DNA of 64,000 bases from Longilinea sp035560795. GTDB lineage: Bacteria > Chloroflexota > Anaerolineae > Anaerolineales > Anaerolineaceae. Each line of letters begins with the position of its first letter. The stretch's first letter is position 1. Where the stretch lies: NCBI GenBank assembly GCA_035560795.1, contig DATMYV010000016.1, positions 46,202 through 110,201 on the forward strand, in the 5' to 3' direction. Below, in pieces: positions 34,105 to 42,283 of this stretch. The position numbers were made by a program, and so were the translations under genes. The notes below the pieces were generated by a model that saw only the letters and a list, made by a program, of their open reading frames with translations, did no database searches and was not told the DNA's origin.

Positions 34105-34455
34105 ATGTCGAGGAATCACCAAGCATTTCTTTTAGATAGCAATGGTTTCCAACAAAGAATTCAATCAGCTTCTTTGGAGTTGGCATCGGGGTCTGCAAGA
34201 ATACTATTTGAAGAGGCGTTACGCGTTGTAAGTGAATTGAGGAATGATTGGATTCTGTCAGAAACCGAAGGTCCCCTCATGGATATACGTTCGACAAGCT
34301 TTGCAGGAATACCACATAAAGAAGCGATTGACAAAATAGTGGATGATTGTACAAAAATTAATCCTGCAGATATAGGTTATTGGTTCCTAATCATCCTCTC
34401 AGCCTTTTTAAAAAAAAGTGAAGGTATTGGGCAGAATTTTGATGTTCTTGAATAG
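34105..34455 (+). CDS. Probable immunity protein of the truncated toxin
   Basis: 116 residues, GGAG 6 nt before the ATG, starting at the base after the toxin-tail stop. Mostly helical, no signal peptide; one hydrophobic stretch near the C-terminus (IGYWFLIILSAF). The region is clearly richer in A+T than the surrounding housekeeping genes. No family recognised. The immunity role rests only on position after the toxin tail. Confidence 0.55.
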   Translation: MSRNHQAFLLDSNGFQQRIQSASLELASGSARILFEEALRVVSELRNDWILSETEGPLMDIRSTSFAGIPHKEAIDKIVDDCTKINPADIGYWFLIILSAFLKKSEGIGQNFDVLE

Positions 34456-34479
34456 TGTCTTGGTAAGCTTGGGTGGGGT

Positions 34480-34857
34480 ATGCAGGATATCAATTATCTG
34501 ATCTATGGAAATCCAACAAGCTTACTGTTGAAGAGCGATTCCAGTGCTCAGCCCGCACGGCTTACATATGAAAGCCCATACTGGTTCTGGATGAGACCGG
34601 CTTACGTTAATCGAAGTGGTTGGTTTTCCAAACAGCATGTTCATTCTTTTCTGGCGAAATTGGATACGACCGAATCGCGTTTGAATAAATTCTCATCAAA
34701 AGAATTTGGAACCCGGTGGGGATATGTAACCCTGTCTATCCCAGAAGGGCAATTGGAGTATTTGAATTATGCAAAGATAGGATATGGTTCTGCTAAACGA
34801 ATGCTGGAGTTTGCATTTCAGAATAACCAAGATTTATATTTGGTAATATCTGATTGA
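34480..34857 (+). CDS. Small accessory protein, possibly a second immunity protein
   Basis: 125 residues, ATG with GGTGGGG just upstream, 24 nt after the previous gene. Rich in aromatic residues (SPYWFWMRPAYV, FGTRWGYVTL). AT-rich codon use as in the preceding gene. I do not recognise a family. Position in a decayed RHS/toxin locus suggests an immunity or cargo gene. Confidence 0.55.
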   Translation: MQDINYLIYGNPTSLLLKSDSSAQPARLTYESPYWFWMRPAYVNRSGWFSKQHVHSFLAKLDTTESRLNKFSSKEFGTRWGYVTLSIPEGQLEYLNYAKIGYGSAKRMLEFAFQNNQDLYLVISD

Positions 34858-35001
34858 TTTCCTTAATTTTTTGCTGTTAGTGTCTACCTATAATGAGTTT
34901 ATCACTTTCTGTCCATTGCCAGGGCGAAAAGCAGGTAAGCGCGTAGATACCGTCTTGACAGGCAAGAGACAAAGATCGGTTGAATCAAGTAATTGGGGAA
35001 C

Positions 35002-35172
35002 ATGACGCAAAAGATCGAAGGCAGCACCACTAGTTACATCTATGACGCCGAGAACCGCATGACCGCGGTCAGCGGGGCGGCCGCGGCTATGTTTTCCCAA
35101 AATAACCCGCGTGAAATCCCCTTCCATCCTCGCCCAGGTAGTGTTATAATCTGCCTTCGCGTCGAGCAATGA
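35002..35172 (+). pseudogene. RHS/YD-repeat remnant
   Basis: A 56-codon frame whose start reads EGSTTSYIYDAENRMTAVSG, a clear RHS YD-repeat (Y-D-x-x-N-R). After about 22 residues the similarity ends, and the frame reaches TGA inside the rplS leader. It is a leftover of an RHS core now lying downstream of the toxin tail and immunity-like genes, implying rearrangement. Confidence 0.65.
35122..35150 (+). promoter_or_regulatory. Promoter of rplS
   Basis: -10 TATAAT (35145-35150) with a weak -35 TTCCAT (35122-35127) at 17-nt spacing. It gives a leader of about 60 nt before the rplS ATG and lies inside the RHS remnant. Confidence 0.55.
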
Positions 35173-35217
35173 CGCCCAGGTATTATTGAGAAAAACGAAA
35201 CAGTTAGGAATTGTGAC

Positions 35218-35565
35218 ATGGAAGATTTGATGAAAGCCGTTGAGGCTCCTGTTAATCCCAATATCCCCGATCTACACGCCGGCGACACGGTCAGCGTACA
35301 CGTCAAAATCCGCGAAGGTACCCGCGAACGTATTCAGGAATTTAAAGGCATCGTTCTGTTTACCCACAGCAACGGCACCAATTCCACCTTCACCGTCCGC
35401 CGCGTTGCCAGCAACGGCATTGGCGTCGAGCGCACCTTCCTCACCCGCTCTCCGCGCATTGACAAGGTGGTGGTTGAACGCCACAGTGTTGTCCGCCGTT
35501 CGCGCATTTATTTCATGCGCACCCGCACCGGCAAGAGCGCACGTCTCAAGCAGAAGTTCTCCTGA
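35218..35565 (+). CDS. rplS: 50S ribosomal protein L19
   Basis: 115 residues of the L19 family at the 30S/50S interface: GDTVSVHVKIREGTRERIQ, FKGIVLFTHSNGTNSTFTVR, GIGVERTFLTRSPRIDKV, RIYFMRTRTGKSARL. Normal length. ATG 35218 is used; ATG 35230 is possible. A terminator follows 26 nt later, so it is monocistronic. Confidence 0.97.
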   Translation: MEDLMKAVEAPVNPNIPDLHAGDTVSVHVKIREGTRERIQEFKGIVLFTHSNGTNSTFTVRRVASNGIGVERTFLTRSPRIDKVVVERHSVVRRSRIYFMRTRTGKSARLKQKFS

Positions 35566-35590
35566 TCTGCTGCGGAATACTGATACCACT

Positions 35591-35626
35591 AGGGTGCAGC
35601 CAGTTCTAACGGGTTGCGCCCTTTTT
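35591..35626 (+). terminator. Intrinsic terminator of rplS
   Basis: An imperfect stem from 35591 to 35621 with G-U wobbles, followed by TTTTT. Confidence 0.75.
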
Positions 35627-35630
35627 GGCT

Positions 35631-35636
35631 TAAAAT
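35631..35636 (+). promoter_or_regulatory. -10 box TAAAAT 6 nt before ATG
   Basis: TAAAAT then AGACCC then ATG 35643; it begins 5 nt after the rplS terminator T-run. No Shine-Dalgarno sequence. Confidence 0.5.
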
Positions 35637-35642
35637 AGACCC

Positions 35643-36377
35643 ATGCCCATGACCCACCCCCTGATCGGTCTGACCGTCAACCATCTCGCCTCAACCAATC
35701 CGTTGGCGCCCAATCACGGGCTTTCAGAGGCTTACATCAAAGCCGTCTCCAATGCGGGCGGCATTCCGCTGCTCATTCCCCTGGGATTGCCGGAAACCGA
35801 TTGGCCTGTACTCGCCAACCGCCTGGATGGCATCCTGTTAACCGGGGGCAGCGATTTCGACCCGGCCATTTTCAATGGCAGCCCCCACCCGCGCGTTTAC
35901 GATATCGACCCAGAGCGGGATGCGCTGGAAATCGCGCTGGTGCAGCGGGCGGCCAAACAGAAACTGCCTTTCCTGGGCATTTGCCGCGGCATCCAGGCCA
36001 TTAATGTGGCGCTCGGCGGAACGCTTTACACCGACATTGCCGACCAGCTCCCCGGCGCGCTGCGCCATGATTGCTACCCAAATATCCCACGCGATTACCG
36101 CGCTCATGAGGTCATCCTCGAACCCTCCAGTAAACTTGCCGGCATCCTTGCGACCGACCGTCCCCAGGTGAACAGCCTGCACCACCAGGGTCTGGATCGC
36201 ATCAGCCAGGATCTGGTGGTCACCGGCCGCGCCCCGGACGGATTGGTCGAATCGGTTGAACTGCCAGGCCATCCTTTTGCCATCGGCGTGCAATGGCACC
36301 CGGAATGGTTGCAGGATGATCCGGCTATGCGCAATCTTTTCAAGGCTTTTATGGATGCGGCCGCAAATGGAAAATAA
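35643..36377 (+). CDS. Gamma-glutamyl-gamma-aminobutyrate hydrolase-like class I amidotransferase (C26)
   Basis: 244 residues. Nucleophile elbow GICRGIQAINVALGG (catalytic Cys), LTGGSDFDP, and the His/Glu pair in GVQWHPEWL place it in the C26/PuuD family that cleaves gamma-glutamyl amides. The substrate is not certain; PuuD acts on gamma-Glu-GABA in putrescine breakdown, and no other puu genes are here. murI follows almost at once. Confidence 0.9.
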   Translation: MPMTHPLIGLTVNHLASTNPLAPNHGLSEAYIKAVSNAGGIPLLIPLGLPETDWPVLANRLDGILLTGGSDFDPAIFNGSPHPRVYDIDPERDALEIALVQRAAKQKLPFLGICRGIQAINVALGGTLYTDIADQLPGALRHDCYPNIPRDYRAHEVILEPSSKLAGILATDRPQVNSLHHQGLDRISQDLVVTGRAPDGLVESVELPGHPFAIGVQWHPEWLQDDPAMRNLFKAFMDAAANGK

Positions 36378-36387
36378 ATCCAACACC

Positions 36388-37227
36388 ATGGAAAAAGCGC
36401 TCCCCATTGGCGTTTTCGATTCAGGCGTCGGCGGGCTCTCCGTCCTGCGCGCCATCCGCCAGCGCCTGCCAGCTCAACCGGTGATCTATCTTGCCGATCA
36501 AGCGCATGTCCCCTACGGCTCGCGCACGCTGGATGAGGTGCGCAGTTTCTCCAAACGCATCACCCAATTTTTACTGGATCGCAGTGCCCGCCTGATCGTG
36601 GTTGCCTGCAACACCGCCTCGGCCGCCGCTTTGCACGAATTACGCGCCGAATTCAGTGATGTGCCCTTTGTCGGCATGGAACCGGCTGTCAAACCAGCCG
36701 CTGAAACCACCCGCACCGGCATCGTCGGTGTCATCGCCACGCCGGCCACCTTCCAGGGTCAGTTGTACGCGTCGGTGGTTGAACGTTTTGCCAATGGCGT
36801 TACCATTCTTCAGGATACCTGTCCCGGCTTGGTAACAGCCATTGAAAACGGCGAACTGGACACACCTGAAACACGCGCGATTTTGGAACGCGCTTTGAAT
36901 CCCATGCTGGAACAGCACATCGATACAGTCGTTTTGGGCTGCACGCATTTTCCATTTGTCATCCCGCTCATCCAGCAAATCACCGGTCCGGATGTGCGGG
37001 TGATCGACCCTGCCCCGGCGGTCGCCCGCCAGGTGGAACGGCTGCTGGAAAACCCAAGCGGGACCCGCTCAGATGGAACACCCGGCGCGGTGAAGTACTA
37101 TACCACCGCTGTGCGGGAACCTTTTGACCGCTTGCTGCCCTTGCTCACTGGCAGCACCGGTCAAGTCCAATCCTTGCGTTGGGATGCTGGCAAATTGCGC
37201 TTCCGCTCGTCCGAAGGTTTCTTCTAA
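36388..37227 (+). CDS. murI: Glutamate racemase
   Basis: Makes D-glutamate for peptidoglycan. 279 residues from ATG 36388. It has GVFDSGVGGLSVLRAI, the first catalytic Cys in VACNTASAA and the second in LGCTHFPF. The open frame extends far upstream into the preceding gene; ATG 36388, 10 nt after that gene's stop, gives the normal N-terminus, with ATG 36367 as an alternative. Confidence 0.95.
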   Translation: MEKALPIGVFDSGVGGLSVLRAIRQRLPAQPVIYLADQAHVPYGSRTLDEVRSFSKRITQFLLDRSARLIVVACNTASAAALHELRAEFSDVPFVGMEPAVKPAAETTRTGIVGVIATPATFQGQLYASVVERFANGVTILQDTCPGLVTAIENGELDTPETRAILERALNPMLEQHIDTVVLGCTHFPFVIPLIQQITGPDVRVIDPAPAVARQVERLLENPSGTRSDGTPGAVKYYTTAVREPFDRLLPLLTGSTGQVQSLRWDAGKLRFRSSEGFF

Positions 37228-37288
37228 AGCTCCAGAGTCCAGGGTGCCTATGTTATACTAAGCCAAATTCCAAGGGAGGCATTCGACG

Positions 37289-37816
37289 ATGTCCAGAGTG
37301 GAAATTGATCTTGATCCAGTAACGCACCTGACCACAGACGCCATTGGGCAGCCGGGCCAGCGTGTTTTTTATTTACAAGGTTTGCAGGCGGAACGGGTGG
37401 TCACATTATTAATCGAGAAAATTCAGATCCAGAGCCTGGCGACTGGACTGGATGATTTCCTGAAAGAGGTCAGCGAACAATTCCCCGACCTGCCTGAAGC
37501 CAGTGACGAATATGACGAGACCAAAATGCATATTCAGCCGCCGGTCGACCCGCTTTTTCGCATTGGCGAAGTCGGCCTGGCATACGATTCGGACCGTGAT
37601 TTGATCTGCCTGATCGCCCGCGAAATTCTCAGCGGCGAAATGCAGCCCGAGGATGCCAGCGTGGCCCGTTTTTGGGCTACCCGATCGCAGATGCGCGCCA
37701 TGACCCACTGGGGATTGGACGTGGCCAACCGGGGTCGGCAGATCTGCCCGCAATGCGGCGAACCAATGGATCCAGCCGGTCATTTTTGTCCGAAGAAAAA
37801 CGGCCACAAACATTGA
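37289..37816 (+). CDS. DUF3090 family protein with C-terminal zinc ribbon
   Basis: 175 residues. The N-terminal part (GQRVFYLQGLQAERVVTLLIEK and IGEVGLAYD) matches DUF3090, known mainly from actinobacteria; the C-terminus is a zinc ribbon (CPQCGEPMDPAGHFCPKKNGH, Cys/Cys/Cys/His). AAGGGAGG precedes the ATG and a TATACT lies about 30 nt upstream, so this gene has a leader. It is followed by an SCO1664-type gene, the same order as in actinobacteria. Confidence 0.88.
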   Translation: MSRVEIDLDPVTHLTTDAIGQPGQRVFYLQGLQAERVVTLLIEKIQIQSLATGLDDFLKEVSEQFPDLPEASDEYDETKMHIQPPVDPLFRIGEVGLAYDSDRDLICLIAREILSGEMQPEDASVARFWATRSQMRAMTHWGLDVANRGRQICPQCGEPMDPAGHFCPKKNGHKH

Positions 37817-37870
37817 TCTCGTACCCCTGCATTGAACGCAGGCCACCAGCGGAAGGTAATTGAGTCCTCA

Positions 37871-38605
37871 ATGACCGCTCTGGGTGAAAAAGATACCATC
37901 TTGGCAGCCCTGCAGAACGGCGCATTAACCGTGCAGGGTCAGTTTATCAATGGGTCAAATTACACCTTCCTGGGCGAAGTGCAAAGCCCGACCGGTGCGG
38001 TACGGGTGGTCTACAAACCTGTGCGCGGCGAGCAACCTCTGTGGGATTTTCCGGCACGCAGCCTGGCGCGCCGCGAAGTTGCCGCCTACCTGGTGAGTGA
38101 AGCATTGGGATGGGGGTTGGTGCCGCCCACGGTTTTCCGCAAACGCGGTCCGTTGGGTTCCGGTTCCGTTCAATTATTTGTCAATCACGATCCGGAACGC
38201 CATTATTTTTCCTTTACCAGTCAGGAAAAGGAACGATTGAAACCGGCGGCGGCCTTCGATGTGTTAATCAACAACGCTGACCGCAAGGGCGGTCACCTGT
38301 TGATCGGCGAAGACGGCCACCTGTGGTTGATCGATCACGGCATATGTTTTCATGTGGATGACAAGCTGCGCACAGTCATCTGGGATTTTGCCGGTCAACC
38401 GGTTCCGGGTGATTTGCTTGAAGATATTCGCCGGTTCTTAACAATATTGGAGCTTGATGATAGCCCGCTGCGAACAGAATTAAAACCGCTGCTGAAGACG
38501 GCCGAAATCCGTCGTCTGGCATCGCGCGGGCAGGCATTATTGACCAATCCGGTTTTCCCACTGCCCGATCGGCAAAACCGCCCCTATCCCTGGCCGCCCG
38601 TTTAA
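37871..38605 (+). CDS. SCO1664-type protein (PI3/4-kinase/HipA-like fold)
   Basis: 244 residues. The pattern GSNYTFLGEV, VYKPVRGEQPLWDFP, RREVAAYLVSEALGW, AFDVLINNADRKGGHLL and LWLIDHGICFH resembles kinase-like proteins of the PI3K/HipA fold: a Lys for ATP, a NNxDR catalytic loop and an IDHG metal loop. It is known as the SCO1664 family, function not established. ATG 37871 follows a GGAAGG motif; the frame opens at TTG 37832. It is coupled with the DUF3090 gene. Confidence 0.85.
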   Translation: MTALGEKDTILAALQNGALTVQGQFINGSNYTFLGEVQSPTGAVRVVYKPVRGEQPLWDFPARSLARREVAAYLVSEALGWGLVPPTVFRKRGPLGSGSVQLFVNHDPERHYFSFTSQEKERLKPAAAFDVLINNADRKGGHLLIGEDGHLWLIDHGICFHVDDKLRTVIWDFAGQPVPGDLLEDIRRFLTILELDDSPLRTELKPLLKTAEIRRLASRGQALLTNPVFPLPDRQNRPYPWPPV

Positions 38606-38672
38606 CCGGTAACTTGCGCTGCAAGCCGGCGTGACGGATAATACAGGTAGATAATAATTCAGGAGGTCTCGA

Positions 38673-39707
38673 ATGAAACAAGTCACGCTGGCTCTCCTTG
38701 GTTTTGGCAATGTCGGACAGGCTTTCATCCGGTTGATCCAGGCAAAAAAGGCCGTGCTCGAAAACAATTTCGACCTGGATTTACTCGTAACCGCCATTTA
38801 TACGGCTCACCACGGCGCTGCCATCGATTCGGCCGGCATCGACCTGACCCGTGCCCTGGAATTGATGGAAAGCGGTCAATCGCTGGACATGCTGACTTCC
38901 CAGCCAGCCCCGAGAAACAGTGTGGATTTCATCTATACCTGTTCGGCCCAGGTGTTGCTGGAAAACACGCCGGTTAATCACCAGACCGGCCAGCCCGCCA
39001 TCAGCCACCTGCAAGCCGCCCTGAATAAGGGCATGCACGCCATCACCGCCAATAAAGGCCCGGTGGTCTATGCTTACCGCGAATTGACCGCCCAGGCGGC
39101 TGCCCAGGGAAAACGCTTCCTGTTCGAATCGGCCGTCATGGACGGCGCGCCGATCTTTTCGCTCTTCCGCGGTCCGCTGCCGGCGGTCGATGTGCTCGGT
39201 TTCCGCGGCATCCTCAATTCCTGCACCAACCTGCTGCTTGAACGTATGGAATCCGGCGAAAGTTTTGACGCCGCAGTCGATTACGCGCGTTCGATCGGCA
39301 TCGCCGAAACAGATCCCAGCGCGGATGTGAACGGCTGGGACGCCGCCATCAAGGTGGCCGCGCTGGTCACCGTCCTGATGGGCATCCCGCTCACGCCGCG
39401 TCAGGTCGAACGCGAGGGTATCCGCGCCATTACGCCGCAAATGCTGGCGGAGGCGAAGGCTGCCGGCGAACGCTGGAAGCTGGTATGCCGTGCACGCCGC
39501 CGCGGCGGCCAGATTTTGGAGGCACGCGTGCATCCCGAACGGGTCAAGCCGGATTCGCCGCTGTACACCATCAGCGGCACCAGTTCCTACGTTCAATTCG
39601 AGTTGGATGTCCTACCCGGGTTGGGGATTGTCGAATCGAATCCAGGGCCGGAAACCACCGCTTATGGGCTGCTGGCTGACCTGCTCAACGCGTTACGGGG
39701 AAAGTAA
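38673..39707 (+). CDS. hom: Homoserine dehydrogenase
   Basis: Reduces aspartate semialdehyde to homoserine for Thr/Met synthesis. 344 residues: NAD(P)-binding LLGFGNVGQAF, ALNKGMHAITANKGPV, ESAVMDGAPIFSL, the catalytic-region FRGILNSCTN and GIAETDPSADVNGWDAAIK. It lacks the C-terminal ACT domain, so feedback control by Thr through ACT is not expected. AGGAGG precedes the ATG. Confidence 0.93.
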   Translation: MKQVTLALLGFGNVGQAFIRLIQAKKAVLENNFDLDLLVTAIYTAHHGAAIDSAGIDLTRALELMESGQSLDMLTSQPAPRNSVDFIYTCSAQVLLENTPVNHQTGQPAISHLQAALNKGMHAITANKGPVVYAYRELTAQAAAQGKRFLFESAVMDGAPIFSLFRGPLPAVDVLGFRGILNSCTNLLLERMESGESFDAAVDYARSIGIAETDPSADVNGWDAAIKVAALVTVLMGIPLTPRQVEREGIRAITPQMLAEAKAAGERWKLVCRARRRGGQILEARVHPERVKPDSPLYTISGTSSYVQFELDVLPGLGIVESNPGPETTAYGLLADLLNALRGK

Positions 39708-39713
39708 TCCGAC

Positions 39714-40319
39714 ATGGCGGATGTTTTCTGGTTGGGAGAATTGTCCTTACTGGCCAGCGCGTTTTCCAACGGCCTGCGCTCGCTCGCGTTGAAACCGGAA
39801 TGGATTCAGGAAGCGCATGTGTTGGGCCAGGCGCCTGAATTGCCCATCAAAACGCTCTATCGCTGGCCGGGTGATTCTTCCGCCGCGCACCGCCTGCTGC
39901 ATTTCGCCTGCCAGGCGCTGGAAAGCGGCGACCTGGATTTACTGCTGCTGGCCAGCGGCCAGGGCGCAACCGTGCTGGCTTCCCCTGACGCGGTGGGACG
40001 CTGGAACCTGTTGCCGCGCGCCAGTCTGAGCGCTTGCTTCAGTTACCCTCCAGACACCCCGTCCGATCAATTTCTCTCCGCGCTGGCTTACCGATTGGCA
40101 ACCGTTGAGATCGAACCAGCACAGGACGGCTATGCGGCTGCTTTGGGCGAGATTGAATTTTCGCTTGCGCCGGCATTTCCAGCGGTAAAGTGGCTGCCTC
40201 GCCAGGTTTTAGACCTGACCGCCCAGCTTAACCGGGTGTGCGCAGCGCTTGAGAACCAACCTGCAAACCTCGGTCTGCTGTTCTCTGCTGGGTTGGCGAC
40301 CGTGATCGAGCGCTTGTGA
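39714..40319 (+). CDS. Uncharacterised protein with thiolase-like stretch
   Basis: 201 residues, 6 nt after hom. The segment RLLHFACQALESGDLDLLLLASGQG has the rhythm of the thiolase-fold sequence around the active-site Cys (ACxAIxSGxxDLxLAGG), but the protein is half the length of a thiolase and the other thiolase motifs are not visible. No firm family. Coding is supported by tight spacing on both sides. Confidence 0.6.
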   Translation: MADVFWLGELSLLASAFSNGLRSLALKPEWIQEAHVLGQAPELPIKTLYRWPGDSSAAHRLLHFACQALESGDLDLLLLASGQGATVLASPDAVGRWNLLPRASLSACFSYPPDTPSDQFLSALAYRLATVEIEPAQDGYAAALGEIEFSLAPAFPAVKWLPRQVLDLTAQLNRVCAALENQPANLGLLFSAGLATVIERL

Positions 40320-40326
40320 GGGATCG

Positions 40327-41250
40327 ATGACCGAAACGGTTTTTGTTAGCCTTGGCACCAATATGGGCGACCGCGTGGAAAACATGCGGGCTGCTCTGCA
40401 GGCGCTGCTGCCAATTATCGATATTCAGGCCGTATCGCCCGTTTTTGAAACGCCGCCCTGGGGCTTTACCGAGCAGCCCGCCTTTCTGAACATGGTCATT
40501 ACAGGCAATACAGCAGTAGATCCGCTGACCCTGTTAGGAAAGTTAAAGCATATCGAGGTTGAACTGGGACGCCTGCCCAGCTTCCGCTACGGACCGCGCC
40601 TGATTGATCTGGATATTCTTTTCTACGGCAATCAAGTACTCGAGCTGGAAAACCTGAGCATCCCTCACCCGCGCCTGCAGGAGCGCGCCTTCGTGCTCGT
40701 GCCGCTGGTCCATTTGGCTCCCGATCTGCACCACCCGTTGCTGGGAAAAACGGTGTCAGAGCTGCTGGCTGCCGTTGATCAAGGCGATATTCATCCCTTT
40801 GAGGCGGTCATTTATACCCCGCGCATCGAACCGGCGGGTCCGGCCGGTGGCTCGGCGTTGATACACCTGCCAGCGTTCTCGCCGCGCGCCCTGGGCAAAG
40901 GCCGCAAACCGGTCAACGCCAACCTGAACGGCGTAAGCTTTCGCAGCTCGGTTTTCCCGGAAGATAAAATCCACCAGTACCTGGTGATCAATCAGGAAGT
41001 CCGGACTGCGGGCAACCTGAGTCACGGGCAAATCGTCGCAGCCAGCCTCACCCCGGACCGCCAGCCGCGCAGTGTGCAACTGCCGGCAGACCTGACACAG
41101 GCGTTGGCGGCCGAACCTACCGCCCAGTCGCGTTTTGCCAATCTAGCGCTCAGCCACCAACGCGAGTATGTGCTCTGGATCGAGCAAGCCAAAAAACCGG
41201 AGACTCGTGCGCGCCGCATCGCTGAGACGCTGAAGAAGATCCTTATCTAA
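40327..41250 (+). CDS. folK: FolK (HPPK) fused to a DUF1905/YdeI-like C-terminal domain
   Basis: 307 residues. Residues 1-160 are 6-hydroxymethyl-7,8-dihydropterin pyrophosphokinase: SLGTNMGDRVENMRAAL, PVFETPPWGFTEQPAFLNM, RYGPRLIDLDILFYG, IPHPRLQERAFVLVPL. Residues about 175-307 resemble DUF1905 plus the OmdA/YdeI tail: GKGRKPVNANLNGVSFRSS, then LSHQREYVLWIEQAKKPETR ending in RIAETLKKIL. HPPK normally ends near residue 160. The C-terminal part has no known role in folate synthesis. folP follows 18 nt later. Confidence 0.88.
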   Translation: MTETVFVSLGTNMGDRVENMRAALQALLPIIDIQAVSPVFETPPWGFTEQPAFLNMVITGNTAVDPLTLLGKLKHIEVELGRLPSFRYGPRLIDLDILFYGNQVLELENLSIPHPRLQERAFVLVPLVHLAPDLHHPLLGKTVSELLAAVDQGDIHPFEAVIYTPRIEPAGPAGGSALIHLPAFSPRALGKGRKPVNANLNGVSFRSSVFPEDKIHQYLVINQEVRTAGNLSHGQIVAASLTPDRQPRSVQLPADLTQALAAEPTAQSRFANLALSHQREYVLWIEQAKKPETRARRIAETLKKILI

Positions 41251-41268
41251 TTTCCAGGAGGTGTACTG

Positions 41269-42150
41269 ATGTCTCCTCTCACCTACCCGTTCCAATGGGG
41301 TTCACGGACTTACATCATGGGCATTCTCAACGTCACCCAGGACAGTTTTTCCGGTGACGGTTTGCTGCAGCAGGATGAGGTGATCCCTTTTGCAATTGAA
41401 CAGGCGCGCCGTTTTGTGGCTGCTGGCGCTGATATCATCGACATCGGCGGCGAGAGCACGCGTCCGGGGGCAGCCCAGGTGAGCGAAGCGGAAGAACTGG
41501 AACGCGTGCTTCCGGTGGTGCAGGCGCTTGCCAACGAGGAAATCGATGCAATCCTTTCCGTGGATACCTACAAAGCGGCCGTGGCACAGGCGGCTTTGAA
41601 GGCCGGCGCTCATTGGATCAACGATGTGTGGGGATTGCGCGCCGACCCGAAAATGGCAGAAACTGCAGCCCAATCTGCTGTCCCGGTCATCCTGATGCAC
41701 AACCGCAGCAAACCGGGCAACACCGAACTGCAAGCCCGGCTGGGCGGACGCTACGTGGGCGTCGATTATCAGGATTTAATTTCCGATGTCTGCCGGGAAT
41801 TGTTGGAAAGCGTCGCTTTGGCGCTCGCGGCTGGGGTAAAGGATGAGAACATCATCCTCGATCCAGGCATCGGGTTTGGAAAAACGGTCGACCAGAACCT
41901 GGAATTGCTTAACCGCCTGGATGAAATTCGGGCATTGGGATTCCCGCTGTTACTGGGACCCTCGCGCAAATCATTCATTGGCTATACGCTCAACCTGCCG
42001 CCCGATCAGCGCGCCGAAGGCACTGCCGCGTCCGTCGCAGTCGGCATCGCGCGCGGCGCGGACATCATCCGTGTTCACGATGTGGAAATGATGGCGCGCG
42101 TGGCCCGAATGACGGATGCCATCGTTCGTCCAAAGCATCTTGCCCTTTGA
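41269..42150 (+). CDS. folP: Dihydropteroate synthase
   Basis: Condenses the FolK product with p-aminobenzoate. 293 residues: IMGILNVTQDSFSGDG, DIIDIGGESTRPGA, DPGIGFGKTVDQNLELL, LLGPSRKSFIG and the final RVHDV. AGGAGG 8 nt before the ATG. It forms the folate pair with the folK fusion. Confidence 0.96.
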   Translation: MSPLTYPFQWGSRTYIMGILNVTQDSFSGDGLLQQDEVIPFAIEQARRFVAAGADIIDIGGESTRPGAAQVSEAEELERVLPVVQALANEEIDAILSVDTYKAAVAQAALKAGAHWINDVWGLRADPKMAETAAQSAVPVILMHNRSKPGNTELQARLGGRYVGVDYQDLISDVCRELLESVALALAAGVKDENIILDPGIGFGKTVDQNLELLNRLDEIRALGFPLLLGPSRKSFIGYTLNLPPDQRAEGTAASVAVGIARGADIIRVHDVEMMARVARMTDAIVRPKHLAL

Positions 42151-42212
42151 GGCTATTTCTAATCCATTGCTAATGCAAAGCAATTTGCCTTGGGTTTTGT
42201 GTAGTGGTAAAC

Positions 42213-42242
42213 TTTACATAATAGATAAATAATCACTATATA
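42213..42242 (+). promoter_or_regulatory. Candidate promoter of the 2-oxoacid dehydrogenase operon
   Basis: TTTACA (42213-42218), 18 nt, TATATA (42237-42242), in a short AT-rich gap; a leader of about 35 nt then leads to AGGAGG and the ATG 42284. Confidence 0.55.
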
Positions 42243-42283
42243 CTTCAGAATTTGCCTTCATAATCCTCAGGAGGTCAAGCGGA

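Noticed and set aside
34888..35169. 93-codon minus-strand frame
   Set aside because: Lies antisense to the RHS remnant; the sense-strand YD-repeat explains the open frame.
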